Positions 1-9,217 of a stretch of DNA of 64,000 nt are shown here, in pieces (positions within the stretch are counted from its first letter, which is position 1; the number at the start of each line of letters is the position of its first letter). The stretch lies in assembly GCF_003259615.1 (NCBI RefSeq), contig NZ_QLLR01000020.1, positions 1 to 64,000 on the forward strand. Reading direction: 5' to 3'. The notes beneath the pieces are model-generated. The model was given only the letters and a program-made list of their open reading frames with translations. It was not told the DNA's origin and did no database searches. Origin of the DNA: Pedobacter cryoconitis. Its GTDB lineage: Bacteria; Bacteroidota; Bacteroidia; Sphingobacteriales; Sphingobacteriaceae. Position numbers and translations under genes: made by a program.

Positions 1-83
1 TTCGGGTATGCTTTTCTCTCTCGTGACATAATATTCTGTTAAGATATGTAAATCCTCTTAACTCTGTGTCTACTCAAATATAG

Positions 84-467
84 CAACTCCAACCTAGTTT
101 TACTAGTGTAAAGTCATTAATCATTTCAACAGGTGCATTTGCACAATTTGAAAATTCGAAACAATTATCAAGGTACATTGGGATATGTCCAACCTATCAA
201 CAGTCTGGCTCATCTATAAAAATAAAAGGAGCAATTAACAGAAATGGCAATTCAGATTTACGAGCAATTCTTTATCTAGCATCCTGGTCAGCGATTAAGT
301 ATAATACGGCATGTAAAGAAACCTATGAGCGCCTAAAAGCTAATGGAAAACCATCAAAAATTGCACTTATTGCAGTAGCAAACAAATTGGTTCGCCAAGC
401 TTTTGCAATCTGTAAGGCTGAGACAGTGTATATAGATGGATATACCTCTAAACTTTGTCAAAAGTGA
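84..467 (+). pseudogene. IS110-family transposase, C-terminal remnant
   Basis: An open frame ending at TGA 465-467 encodes the C-terminal Transposase_20 half of an IS110-type transposase. The readable core includes STGAFAQFENSKQLSRYIG, then a G-x-N-R-x-GN-x-x-L-R run and VANKLVRQAFAICK, all typical of the family's end. The frame is closed by TAG at 81-83 and no N-terminal DEDD catalytic domain precedes it, so about two thirds of the gene is missing and there is no start codon. It is too short for activity. It marks the left side of the AT-rich island. Whether the missing part lies outside the window or was deleted cannot be seen; the family similarity seems to fade near position 99, which suggests a deletion joint there. 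Confidence 0.8.
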
Positions 468-617
468 AATTAAAGCTTGTTTTTTAACATAGTTCGTAGC
501 AACTCCATTTTAATCCTTGAAAATCTTGATATCCATACTGCGCATGAGGTTCATAGCTACAACTCATCACGTTTTAGGTTCAGGATTGATAGCTAACACA
601 GAGAAAAATAATTTGTT

Positions 618-3020
618 CTAGTTGCTAGTTCTATTTTTCTCATCATCATTTGATGTTTTTCTTCTTCTAGACTCTAATAGTTTCTTGTTGCCTATTTTAT
701 ATGAAAAACTAAATGATACACTTCTCGTATCATTTTTTTCATAGAAACCGTTATCTTGATTCCCATAGTCAACATTAATTCGATATGCATTTTTATAGAA
801 TATATCACTAACAGCTAAACGTAATGAGCCTTGACCATCGAATAAAGTTTTTCGGAGCCCTAAACTAATATCTGAGGTCCTATCTAACTTAAATATTCCT
901 TGAATACCCGGAGACGAGTACCATGCACTTAATTCAGCTTTTAAACCTCGTTTTTTTGAGACGATAAAGGCGTGATTTGTATTTACATATAGAATGAATT
1001 TAGTGTAGTTGTATATACTTTCCAGATAAGCTGAATTTTCCTTTTTATAACTCCCTTGTATAAAATTATTAACCTCCCACCAATCCGTAGGATTCAACGG
1101 TGCGGAAAGATGGAATCCCATTTCAATACTCTTGTCTAGGTTACGCTGAGTGTCGTAAAATATCTTATTTATATTATCCTGAACAGTTATGTTACTAAAA
1201 TAATCATTAGTTCGGCGATAAAATAAGCTCATATTATAACGTTGCTTAAATGTGTACCCCAGTTCAAAATTATGAATAAAGGCCGGCGTGAGTTTGGGAT
1301 TACCTTCGATAAAGGTATATGGGCTACTATAGTATTTAAAGGGATTAAGCCTAGAATACCCTGGCCTTTCAATTCTGTATCCATAATAAGCATTCAAAGA
1401 ATGATCTTTTTTGATGGAATATGTTAAAAAGAGTGTTGGAAATGGTTTGAAATAATTATTTTTTTCTATAGAATTCATAGCTATCGAATTTCCTTTTGTT
1501 TCGGTATATTCTGTTCTTATTCCTGCCAGAATATTTAACTTGCCCAAAGAAGCGTTTAAGCTTATATATGCTGCCATTGTACTCTCGCTATACTCAAATT
1601 CATCACTTTTACTTTTATCAATAACAAGCCCATTATTTAGATAATTGAAAAATGTGAAGTGATTATTTGTGATGATATTACTATACTTTAATCCGGATTC
1701 CAGATTGTAACTCTTATTAAAAACATATGTATAGTCTACTTTCCCAGTAAAAATTTTAATATTTTGTTTAGAAACTGTATTTATTTTATACGGATTCGAT
1801 GCCGGGTCACCATTAGGTAAATAGGAATTGTTGTTGACACGTTGGTCGCCACTATTTGAATATGGTGAATAATTAAAATCAATATTTAATGTCTGGCCTG
1901 AAGTATCTAATTTTGCCTTGTAATTTATGTTATAATCAATTTGTTTTATCTTTGAGCTGGTTTGATTATTAGTGTTCAAAAGTGAGTCAAGTACCGTTTT
2001 TTGATTTGAATAAATATTAGTTTCAACATTGTCACCACGAACATTAGTTCCATCAGACCCGTTAATCAATAATCCTATTACCTGATTTTTAGTTAAGTTG
2101 TAATCAACGCCTAGATTGTAATTGTTTGATTTCCGCTTTCGATCTCCGAGTTTAATATTATCCCAATAAGAATTGTTATTCGAGGATTTGAATAGTATAT
2201 ATTCGGATTCCTCATGTGCTTTATAGGTGCTGGAATATGAATAAAGGCCATATATGTTTAACCTGTTTTGGCGATAATTGAAGTTTAATCCTGTATTATA
2301 GCTACTGTGAACAGATTGTACATACCCAATGTTAACATTTGTATTTAATCCATTATATGTCTGTTTTTTTGATATAATATTGATTATGGCACCACCCTGG
2401 GCATCGTAGCGTGAGGTTGGGTTACTTATTATTTCAATTTTTTTAATATTATCAGATGGCAAACTCTTAAGGTAGTTACTCAAATCGTCACCAGACAATC
2501 TTATAGGTCTATCATCAATATAGATCAAAACACTCTTGCCATTTGATGTGACATTTCCATCAAATTTAGTCTGTACTCCAGGTGCTTTATTTAATGCATC
2601 CCAAACAGTAGAACCATTGGCAATGATACTATTTTCAACATTATATATTATGCGGTCAATTTTCCGTTCAATAAGAGGCTTTTTTCCAACAATAGTAACT
2701 TCGTGAAGTTGCATTTGCTTGTCTTTTTCTAGAACGATTAACAATTTGTCTTTTGTAAAAACATACTCTTTTGCAAATGTTTTATATCCAATTAGTCGAA
2801 CTGATAAATTAAATTTTTGTTTATCAATAACTGTAAAAGTAAAAACACCATTATTGGCAATTTTGTCTACTTTATGCATTCCCTGTATATCCAGAGTAAC
2901 GGTTGCAAAATCCAGAATTTGATTGTCTTCATTTTTAATTAAACCCTGGATACTGTTTACCTGCGCACATGCTTCTTTTATAGGAATAAGAAAGATAATT
3001 AGGATAAGGATTCTAAACAT
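618..3020 (-). CDS. TonB-dependent outer-membrane receptor-like barrel protein
   Basis: An 800-residue outer-membrane protein. It has an N-terminal signal peptide (hydrophobic stretch up to about residue 20, ending near ACAQ), a carboxypeptidase-regulatory-like beta domain (about 22-100), a TonB plug (about 115-225, with VWDALNKAPGV, a YIDDRP segment and the IEIISNPTSRYDAQGGAIIN plug end), and a C-terminal barrel of the OMP_b-brl_3 type. Such proteins import or bind peptides, siderophores or other large ligands. It is the last gene of the minus-strand RiPP operon, 90 bases after the HExxH gene, and a strong hairpin lies in that junction. In this context it may take up, secrete or give immunity to the peptide product; this is inference. 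The barrel family is common in Bacteroidetes, so its ligand cannot be read from sequence. Confidence 0.85.
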   Translation of the reverse strand: MFRILILIIFLIPIKEACAQVNSIQGLIKNEDNQILDFATVTLDIQGMHKVDKIANNGVFTFTVIDKQKFNLSVRLIGYKTFAKEYVFTKDKLLIVLEKDKQMQLHEVTIVGKKPLIERKIDRIIYNVENSIIANGSTVWDALNKAPGVQTKFDGNVTSNGKSVLIYIDDRPIRLSGDDLSNYLKSLPSDNIKKIEIISNPTSRYDAQGGAIINIISKKQTYNGLNTNVNIGYVQSVHSSYNTGLNFNYRQNRLNIYGLYSYSSTYKAHEESEYILFKSSNNNSYWDNIKLGDRKRKSNNYNLGVDYNLTKNQVIGLLINGSDGTNVRGDNVETNIYSNQKTVLDSLLNTNNQTSSKIKQIDYNINYKAKLDTSGQTLNIDFNYSPYSNSGDQRVNNNSYLPNGDPASNPYKINTVSKQNIKIFTGKVDYTYVFNKSYNLESGLKYSNIITNNHFTFFNYLNNGLVIDKSKSDEFEYSESTMAAYISLNASLGKLNILAGIRTEYTETKGNSIAMNSIEKNNYFKPFPTLFLTYSIKKDHSLNAYYGYRIERPGYSRLNPFKYYSSPYTFIEGNPKLTPAFIHNFELGYTFKQRYNMSLFYRRTNDYFSNITVQDNINKIFYDTQRNLDKSIEMGFHLSAPLNPTDWWEVNNFIQGSYKKENSAYLESIYNYTKFILYVNTNHAFIVSKKRGLKAELSAWYSSPGIQGIFKLDRTSDISLGLRKTLFDGQGSLRLAVSDIFYKNAYRINVDYGNQDNGFYEKNDTRSVSFSFSYKIGNKKLLESRRRKTSNDDEKNRTSN

Positions 3021-3110
3021 AGAATATTATTTAATTGGTTAATTTTTAAACTTAGGTTTATTAGCACTAACCCGAAGAAATGTAATTATAGCATAATATA
3101 GTTGTTATAA

Positions 3111-4262
3111 TCAGGTCATCTCCTTACTAAGGACATCTGTCCTTAATAAGGAGATGACCGTAACTAAACTATTTTCATTATTGAAATCATATTTATGGAA
3201 AATGTCTTTTATATTTAAGGAGCTAAAGCCATTTTTTAGAAAAATCAATCGTTTTTTTCTAATTTCAGGATCATACAAGTTTTCCTTTTCTGCCATTCTC
3301 CAAAACTTATAAACGCCATACCAGACAAACACAGCTTCTATTATATTGGCTAATGATATTTTGTTTCCCGTCCAAGGGGATTGAACATTATAATTAAATT
3401 CTTTTCTTTTATTCGAATCTGGTAACCATGGATTACAAAGGTCAGTCATATATAAGGCAGAGTGGATCGACTCATGTATTAAAGATTCTATAATTGCCTC
3501 TGGCTTAGCTTTTGCAATATTAGAAATAATTACTCTACATGGATATAGTGCATCGGACCCAGAATAAAAGGATGTAGGGTTACCATTTATTGTGATTCTA
3601 TTTATAACGACTACACTAATGAAATTGCGTAATTGATTGATAATATTGGACAAATCATGAATTGGATTTACTGCATATTCTAATTTATCACACAGACCTT
3701 CTATCTCATTCAATTCATATATATTTATTAAGCTATCAGGGCTTTCATTTAAATCATTGTTCGTGATTTTCAAATTATATGGACTTAGAAAATCAACAGG
3801 TATATTATCTAATATATGAAACGTTTCAAATACGCTAAAATTCAATTTTGAATGATCATATTTAATGTAAAAACTACCCCCCGCTGTCCATAAATGTTCA
3901 TAATTATCTTGCTCATAAGAATTAGTCATTCGTGCAATTTCTGCGTCAATAGCTTTTAAAAAAAAAATTGCAATGTTCAATAGGTTTGATGAATTATAGC
4001 TAATTATGCGGTGTGCGATTTCAGGTAGCTTTAAAAATATTTTCTTTTCGTCACTAGTACGTGAATTATATTTCTGATTTAAAATATTGTGCTTGCTAGT
4101 ATCGACATTTTTAAGTTTATTTAAGAAAATATCCAGCTTATTTTGCAATAATTCATAATAATTAATCAGAATTGCATCTTGGATTTTGGGACTTCTATGA
4201 GAGTCAAAACTAAATGCATCCTTTAATTCGAGTAATACTATTTGTGATATTGAATTGATCAT
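3111..4262 (-). CDS. HExxH-motif RiPP peptide-modification (hydroxylase-like) protein
   Basis: A 383-residue soluble protein with no signal peptide. Residues 263-267 read HESIH, and about 30 residues later comes QSPWTGN (294-300), then a hydrophobic IIEAVFVWYGVYKFW segment with Glu309. This layout (HExxH, then SPW, then a final ligand helix) resembles the mod_HExxH family, which co-occurs with FxsB-type radical SAM enzymes and includes alpha-ketoglutarate/iron peptide beta-hydroxylases. The usual His in the last segment seems replaced by Glu309, so metal binding could be HExxH plus Glu, as in gluzincin proteases. Peptide hydroxylase and metalloprotease are both possible; the cluster context favours a peptide-tailoring role. 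The last 16 codons form a near-perfect hairpin (3114-3159). Confidence 0.65.
   Translation of the reverse strand: MINSISQIVLLELKDAFSFDSHRSPKIQDAILINYYELLQNKLDIFLNKLKNVDTSKHNILNQKYNSRTSDEKKIFLKLPEIAHRIISYNSSNLLNIAIFFLKAIDAEIARMTNSYEQDNYEHLWTAGGSFYIKYDHSKLNFSVFETFHILDNIPVDFLSPYNLKITNNDLNESPDSLINIYELNEIEGLCDKLEYAVNPIHDLSNIINQLRNFISVVVINRITINGNPTSFYSGSDALYPCRVIISNIAKAKPEAIIESLIHESIHSALYMTDLCNPWLPDSNKRKEFNYNVQSPWTGNKISLANIIEAVFVWYGVYKFWRMAEKENLYDPEIRKKRLIFLKNGFSSLNIKDIFHKYDFNNENSLVTVISLLRTDVLSKEMT
3114..3159 (-). terminator. Hairpin inside the 3' end of the HExxH gene
   Basis: Arms 3114-3126 and 3147-3159 are perfect 13-bp complements (GGTCATCTCCTTA). Inside them 3129-3135 and 3138-3144 pair for 7 bp more, leaving a 2x2 internal loop and a 2-base apex. 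The structure covers the last codons of the HExxH gene and stands before the receptor gene. There is no strong T-run after it on the minus strand, so it could be an RNA-stability or attenuation element rather than a classical intrinsic terminator. Confidence 0.6.
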
Positions 4263-4281
4263 GATTACAAATATTAAATGG

Positions 4282-5202
4282 TTAATTTTTTGTCCATTCT
4301 AAAATATCGTCTAACAATCTGTGTTTAAGAGATGTAGATTTGGTATTGCTTATGTCCGAAAAGCCATGATCTGAATTTTTATAAATTTTATAAGTTAAAT
4401 TTTTTTTACCTATTCTTGAAAATTCTGTTATTATGTAATCTGCTGATTCTAGATGAACAATTTGATCCTTCGAACCAATTCCAACAAAAATAGGAACATC
4501 AATTTGTAATAAACTGCCAATGGGGGGAGTGGAAAAGGATGACCATCTTAAATAAGTATGACCTAGCCAGAAATCTTGAGTAGAAGTTGGATTTTTAGTT
4601 ATTTCTTGTATGTTTTTTAAAATAGAATCCAGATCAGTATTTGCTTTCTCTTCGCATATATGCCCTTGTATTTGCTGTTTTCTAATACTCAGTATGTAAT
4701 CAAAATATTGACTAATTCCACCACTTGCAAGGTATGCTAAATGTGTAATCCCTTTATTAGTAGATGTGAGCTTTGCTGCAACATCGGCCCCTTCTGAATG
4801 TCCTACTATTAGAACTCTTTTACGATCAATAAACTCTTGCTCCGTAAGCCAATTTAATACTGATTCTGCCTGAAATACTCTAAATTGTAGAGACAATAGC
4901 TCATGATATAAACTAATATTTTCAATTTCATGAAAGGATAAACCCGGCTTCGATATGATTACAAAATAGTATTGTTCCTGTACAGCCGGATAAGTATGAA
5001 GATTAAAGGTCAGCGCACTACTGTTTTTTGAAACCGCCCATAACGGGATAGGACCAGACCCCTGAATATAAAGTAATAGCCCTTTTTTAATACCTAGATT
5101 TAAATTATGTATATAAAATTGGATTTTAATTCCATTACTAATTGCTTCAAATTCTTTCAAATTACAATCTTCTGCATTCTTGTTTTTTCTTATATTAAAC
5201 AT
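4282..5202 (-). CDS. Alpha/beta hydrolase of the RiPP cluster
   Basis: A 306-residue cytoplasmic-looking alpha/beta hydrolase. The nucleophile elbow is VLIVGHSEGAD with Ser136; the oxyanion strand is LLLYIQGSGP near residues 43-51; an acid candidate lies in GSKDQIV and the His in NSDHGFSD near the C-terminus, so the triad is complete. There is no signal peptide or membrane helix. The family includes esterases, peptidases and carboxyl-ester-forming enzymes. It lies 19 bases before the HExxH gene and 31 after the small membrane protein, so it is almost surely co-transcribed with the RiPP genes. It could trim or hydrolyse the modified peptide, or act in self-protection. Substrate unknown. Confidence 0.7.
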   Translation of the reverse strand: MFNIRKNKNAEDCNLKEFEAISNGIKIQFYIHNLNLGIKKGLLLYIQGSGPIPLWAVSKNSSALTFNLHTYPAVQEQYYFVIISKPGLSFHEIENISLYHELLSLQFRVFQAESVLNWLTEQEFIDRKRVLIVGHSEGADVAAKLTSTNKGITHLAYLASGGISQYFDYILSIRKQQIQGHICEEKANTDLDSILKNIQEITKNPTSTQDFWLGHTYLRWSSFSTPPIGSLLQIDVPIFVGIGSKDQIVHLESADYIITEFSRIGKKNLTYKIYKNSDHGFSDISNTKSTSLKHRLLDDILEWTKN

Positions 5203-5233
5203 ATCTTAATTTTGAAAATGCGATAATTGAATT

Positions 5234-5698
5234 TTAGTTTCGATGTATGATTAAAGAAAATAAAGACTGATGCATCTCGGCAATGATCGCAGAAGTTTTA
5301 ACTTGCTTTTCACTAGCTTCTTGAAGATCTAAATCACGTGCGAGAAGGACTATCTTTACTATGCCATCCGGATCAATCTGCTCAATTCTTCCATTATGAA
5401 AGTATTTCTGTTTAATGGAATCATCATATATAAGGACGCTCATGTTTCTTCTTAAAAGGTCATTTGCTTCTTTCTTCGAGTTAACAATTTTGCAAGTGGT
5501 ATATGAAGTTTGTTGCTCTTTTAAGAACTGGGTATCTCTACTTAAGATTTTAATTTCATATTTAATGCTACGCTTAACTTTAATCTGAAATAAGAATACA
5601 ATAATGATTATTGTAATAATGAATAAAATAATGTTACTTTTCCAAATTAGTCCATTGGGTTTATTGTTGGAATTATGTATGTGTTGATGATTATCCAT
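5234..5698 (-). CDS. Short single-pass membrane protein next to the C39 exporter
   Basis: A 154-residue protein with a His-rich N-terminus (HQHIHN), one hydrophobic helix at about residues 21-40 and a charged extra-cytoplasmic tail with possible short coiled-coil segments. It begins 4 bases after the exporter stop, so the two are translationally close. In Bacteroidetes peptide-export operons this slot usually holds an HlyD-type adaptor of about 400 residues. This protein shares the single N-terminal helix followed by a beta-rich segment, but lacks room for the lipoyl and hairpin domains. It may be a reduced adaptor or an exporter accessory subunit. No confident family match by eye. Confidence 0.6.
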   Translation of the reverse strand: MDNHQHIHNSNNKPNGLIWKSNIILFIITIIIIVFLFQIKVKRSIKYEIKILSRDTQFLKEQQTSYTTCKIVNSKKEANDLLRRNMSVLIYDDSIKQKYFHNGRIEQIDPDGIVKIVLLARDLDLQEASEKQVKTSAIIAEMHQSLFSLIIHRN

Positions 5699-5702
5699 AT
5701 GG

Positions 5703-7895
5703 TTATGTCCCTAATTCTAGTTGGTTTTTAATTAATTTATAATACTTTCCCTTCTCTAAGATTAAACTATCATGATTTCCGATTTCGCTGATTCTTCCCT
5801 TATCTAAAACAACGATTTTATCAGCATTTTTGACTGTGCTTAGTCTATGTGCAACAATGATCACCGTTTTGTTTTTAAAATAAGTCTCCAGGTTTTTTAC
5901 TATTTCCAATTCGTTTTGTGCGTCCAGGGAGTTAGTAGCCTCATCCAAAAATAGGTAAGAGGGATTCTTGTAGAAAATTCTAGCGATAAGAATTCGTTGT
6001 TTTTGACCCTGACTTAATCCAATGCCTGTGCGGCCTAATTTAGTTTCGTATTTTAAAGGCTGGGAATTAACGTATTCATAAATATTGGCCAGGATACATG
6101 CTGTATCTAATCTTAGAGGGTCATATTGATCGCCGAGAACGATATTATTTTTAATGGTATCTGAAAATATATAACTATCTTGTAATACTGCTCCGCATGT
6201 GCTCCTCCAAGAGGAAATATCATAATAATCTAAATTCTTATCACCTACTTTAATTTCTCCTGTATAATTATCATAAATCCTTAGTAAAATTTTCAGCAAA
6301 GTAGTTTTCCCACTTCCACTTGTTCCAACAATTGCAGTAGTTTTTCCCTGTGGTATTTCTAGGGAAATGTTATTTAAAACATTAGAATTTTTTCTGTTAG
6401 AATAACTAAAAGAAACATTATCCAACAGAATTGTCTTTCTTGACTGCTCCTCATTTAAGAGTATAAGATTACTACTCTTAACTTCATTTTCCAGACGATG
6501 TATTTCAACAAGTCGAGTTAAGCTTATTTTAGCATAGTTTGCAGAAATAACAAAATTTATAAGTTGTGTTATTGGTGTGTTTAGTTGACCTAAGATGAAA
6601 ATTATGGTAACCATCGTGCCCAGAGTCATTTGATTATGGAATACTGAAATAGCTGTATAGAAAATAACCAGAGATTGTTGAGAATAATTAAAAAATCTCG
6701 AGAATCCTTGTTCAAGATGTGTGATTTTTAGCTTCTTAATATTCATATTGAAAATTTCAGTCTGAAGTTTTTCCCATTCAAGACGTTTGTTATCTTCAAT
6801 ATTATTAAGCTTAATTTCTTGCATACTTGTCATTAGTTCAAAAAGTTTTTCTGAATCTTTGGCAGTCAAGAAAAAATTATGTTCCTCATGAATTTTCCTT
6901 TTATTTATGAAAAAAAACACACAACCTATTTCAATTGTAGAACCAATAAATATGATCAGGAAAACCCAGAAGTTGTATATGTATAAAATTGATAAAAATA
7001 TAACGATACTAAATATTGCAAATATGCTTTTCAGTAAATGTTCAGTTATAAATTCTTCTACCCGTTTATGATCTTTAATTCTTTGTATCAAGTCACCTGT
7101 GGTTTTTGAGTCAAAAAAACTAATCGGTAATTGCATTAGCTTTTTTAAAAAATCTGATATAATCTTTATATTTATCATACTGCTTACATGAATAAGCGCC
7201 CAGGATCTTACGAATTCTACTGAAGTAGAGCTGATTAGTAATGCAAGCTGCGCAGCAGCAATAATGTAGATTACACTTTGGTTTTTCCCTACAATCCCAA
7301 AATCTACAATTATTTGGGTTAAAAATGGTATAATTAATTGAATTATTGATGCAAGTAATAAGGAATAAGCAACCTGAAGTAGCTGGGATTTATATTCTTT
7401 TAAATATTTGTAGATAAATTTAAAGTTGAAATGGTATTCTACTTTAAATTTTGGCAATTTATTGATATCTAGAGTTGATTCTAGAAACATAATTATTCCT
7501 TGAGGAATATTATTTGTTGTTTGTTGTGCCCAAGAGTTTAAAAATTCCTCATAGGTGAGCGATAATAAGCCGCTTGCCGGATCAGATATGTGGACTTTTG
7601 TTCTGGTAATTTTATAAATGACTACATAGTGGTTCTGATTCCAAAATATTATTGCTGGTCCCTTTAATCTCTGCTTTACCTGATCAAGACTTATTAGGTC
7701 ATAAGTAGCATTAAAGCCTAATTTCTTTGCTTGTTCTTTTAGGTCCTCAAGATTTGTTCCTTGTCTACTATTGGTATGATTATTAATTGTATTGCTGGAA
7801 ACGGATTTTTTATATCGTTTTGCAATAATTCTTAAGCAAGTTGGTCCGCAGTCGTTACTATCTAGCTGTTTTATATGTGGAAATTTTAGAAACAA
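5703..7895 (-). CDS. C39-peptidase ABC exporter (PCAT-type)
   Basis: A 730-residue peptidase-containing ABC transporter. The N-terminal C39 protease has Gln10, Cys16 in DSNDCGPTC, His89 in NQNHYVV and Asp105 in ISDPASG, so the catalytic set is complete. About residues 160-440 hold the six-helix transmembrane domain. The ATPase shows Walker A GTSGSGKTT, signature LSQGQ, Walker B YLFLDEAT and a switch His in IIVAHR. The family cuts a leader peptide after Gly-Gly and exports the rest. This fits the adjacent precursor, whose leader has GG at residues 37-38. It lies between the second radical SAM gene and the short membrane protein in one minus-strand operon. The exporter is intact and probably functional. 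Confidence 0.93.
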   Translation of the reverse strand: MFLKFPHIKQLDSNDCGPTCLRIIAKRYKKSVSSNTINNHTNSRQGTNLEDLKEQAKKLGFNATYDLISLDQVKQRLKGPAIIFWNQNHYVVIYKITRTKVHISDPASGLLSLTYEEFLNSWAQQTTNNIPQGIIMFLESTLDINKLPKFKVEYHFNFKFIYKYLKEYKSQLLQVAYSLLLASIIQLIIPFLTQIIVDFGIVGKNQSVIYIIAAAQLALLISSTSVEFVRSWALIHVSSMINIKIISDFLKKLMQLPISFFDSKTTGDLIQRIKDHKRVEEFITEHLLKSIFAIFSIVIFLSILYIYNFWVFLIIFIGSTIEIGCVFFFINKRKIHEEHNFFLTAKDSEKLFELMTSMQEIKLNNIEDNKRLEWEKLQTEIFNMNIKKLKITHLEQGFSRFFNYSQQSLVIFYTAISVFHNQMTLGTMVTIIFILGQLNTPITQLINFVISANYAKISLTRLVEIHRLENEVKSSNLILLNEEQSRKTILLDNVSFSYSNRKNSNVLNNISLEIPQGKTTAIVGTSGSGKTTLLKILLRIYDNYTGEIKVGDKNLDYYDISSWRSTCGAVLQDSYIFSDTIKNNIVLGDQYDPLRLDTACILANIYEYVNSQPLKYETKLGRTGIGLSQGQKQRILIARIFYKNPSYLFLDEATNSLDAQNELEIVKNLETYFKNKTVIIVAHRLSTVKNADKIVVLDKGRISEIGNHDSLILEKGKYYKLIKNQLELGT

Positions 7896-7930
7896 GATGT
7901 CTTGATTAAGTGGGTTGAAACTTCATTTTT

Positions 7931-9202
7931 TTAAAAACTTTCCAAATCCTTTTCGTATTCGGAATACCCTATTGAATTCAATTTTTCTAGTCTTAACATT
8001 TTGGCCTCACTGAAGCTCATTGGAGCTATCGATGAAGATTCTAAAAGTTTTAAAGGTAGATCAGCCAAGATTTTATTTTGTATATGGGTAATTAACTTTA
8101 ATAAATCATTACAATAGACTGAAGGATTATTAAAGCCTTTAGACTTACTATACCTATGTGGAATATAACCACCACCGCAAATTTCTTTTACAGGACAAGC
8201 TAAACATTCCTTCGCCAAATAGCTATGGCTCAGATGATATACTCTTGCTAAGTCTGTTTGCAATGCGCTGTCAAAAGTATCTTTAATGACATTGGCACCA
8301 GCTTTTGTAAATCCATTTCCACATATTTTCAAAACATCTACCGCTTCAATGCCTCCGTCAGTTTCAATTACTAATACTTCATTATTGAAAATTCCAAAAT
8401 TGTCTGCGGAATAATCACCGCCAATTATTGATCTAATCAAATAATGAAAGATACGAATCATTAGTTTCTGTTCTTTTTCGGCATACCAAGCATCAAAGAT
8501 TTTTATAAGCCAATCTCCATATGGAGTTTCCTGAGAAAGACTTTCAAAATGCCTAGGTTGAGTGGGAGGGAAATCATAGGTTGCTTCTGGAAAAAGGAAA
8601 TCTATAGCTTCGGCATCTAAATTTTTAAAATGCTGATAAGTTTCGATCGGGTCAGAATGTATATTTATTACTGATAGCAATCCGGGTTTGGTTTTTAAAG
8701 CTTTCGAATGCTGTGCGATTTTTAGCCCTTTTATAATTCTATCGTATGATCCTTTTCCAGTCTTATCAATGCGGTATAGGTCATTACTCTCTTTTGTTCC
8801 ATCTAAGCTAATTCCGATAGGTATATTTAACTCGCCAAATAATGTACACCATTCATCTGTTAATAACACCGCATTGGTTTGTAATTCAAATACCGGGGTA
8901 AGAATATCACCTAAACGCTCATTTACTTTATTTACGAATTTCCTAAAGAAATCCATACCCGCCAAAAGAGGCTCGCCACCATGGAAAATAAAAGAAAATT
9001 TCGGAATGTTATGTTTTATACAATGTGCTTTTATTCTTTCAATGAGTGCATCCACTGTCAAATCGCTCATGAATTTTGGCTGGGATTTATAGGTTTCGTC
9101 ACCCAGATTGTACATATAACAATATGTACAGTTTAAATTACACCTACTAGCCACTTTAATTACTATAATCCGGCATTTCAAATCAGCAGTTATATTTTCC
9201 AT
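7931..9202 (-). CDS. Radical SAM/SPASM peptide maturase B (cyclophane-type)
   Basis: A 423-residue radical SAM enzyme. The cluster motif is C21-x3-C25-x2-C28 (ASRCNLNCTYCYMYN), followed by FHGGEPLL. The C-terminal SPASM-like region has closely spaced Cys (ECLACPVKEICGGG, then VYCNDLLKL) as in FxsB/GrrM-type maturases that join an aromatic carbon to a neighbouring side chain. It is a clear paralogue of the next gene upstream (similar throughout, with the same C-terminal LESF) and starts 15 bases after it. No fused HExxH domain is present, but an HExxH gene lies downstream in the operon. Two maturases suggest two crosslink types or two sites. The exact reaction is inferred. Confidence 0.9.
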   Translation of the reverse strand: MENITADLKCRIIVIKVASRCNLNCTYCYMYNLGDETYKSQPKFMSDLTVDALIERIKAHCIKHNIPKFSFIFHGGEPLLAGMDFFRKFVNKVNERLGDILTPVFELQTNAVLLTDEWCTLFGELNIPIGISLDGTKESNDLYRIDKTGKGSYDRIIKGLKIAQHSKALKTKPGLLSVINIHSDPIETYQHFKNLDAEAIDFLFPEATYDFPPTQPRHFESLSQETPYGDWLIKIFDAWYAEKEQKLMIRIFHYLIRSIIGGDYSADNFGIFNNEVLVIETDGGIEAVDVLKICGNGFTKAGANVIKDTFDSALQTDLARVYHLSHSYLAKECLACPVKEICGGGYIPHRYSKSKGFNNPSVYCNDLLKLITHIQNKILADLPLKLLESSSIAPMSFSEAKMLRLEKLNSIGYSEYEKDLESF

Positions 9203-9217
9203 AATTCCTTATAAATA

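Noticed and set aside
8688..9092. A 134-codon plus-strand frame inside the second maturase
   Set aside because: It is antisense to an intact radical SAM gene and its sequence shows no motifs; treated as a shadow frame.
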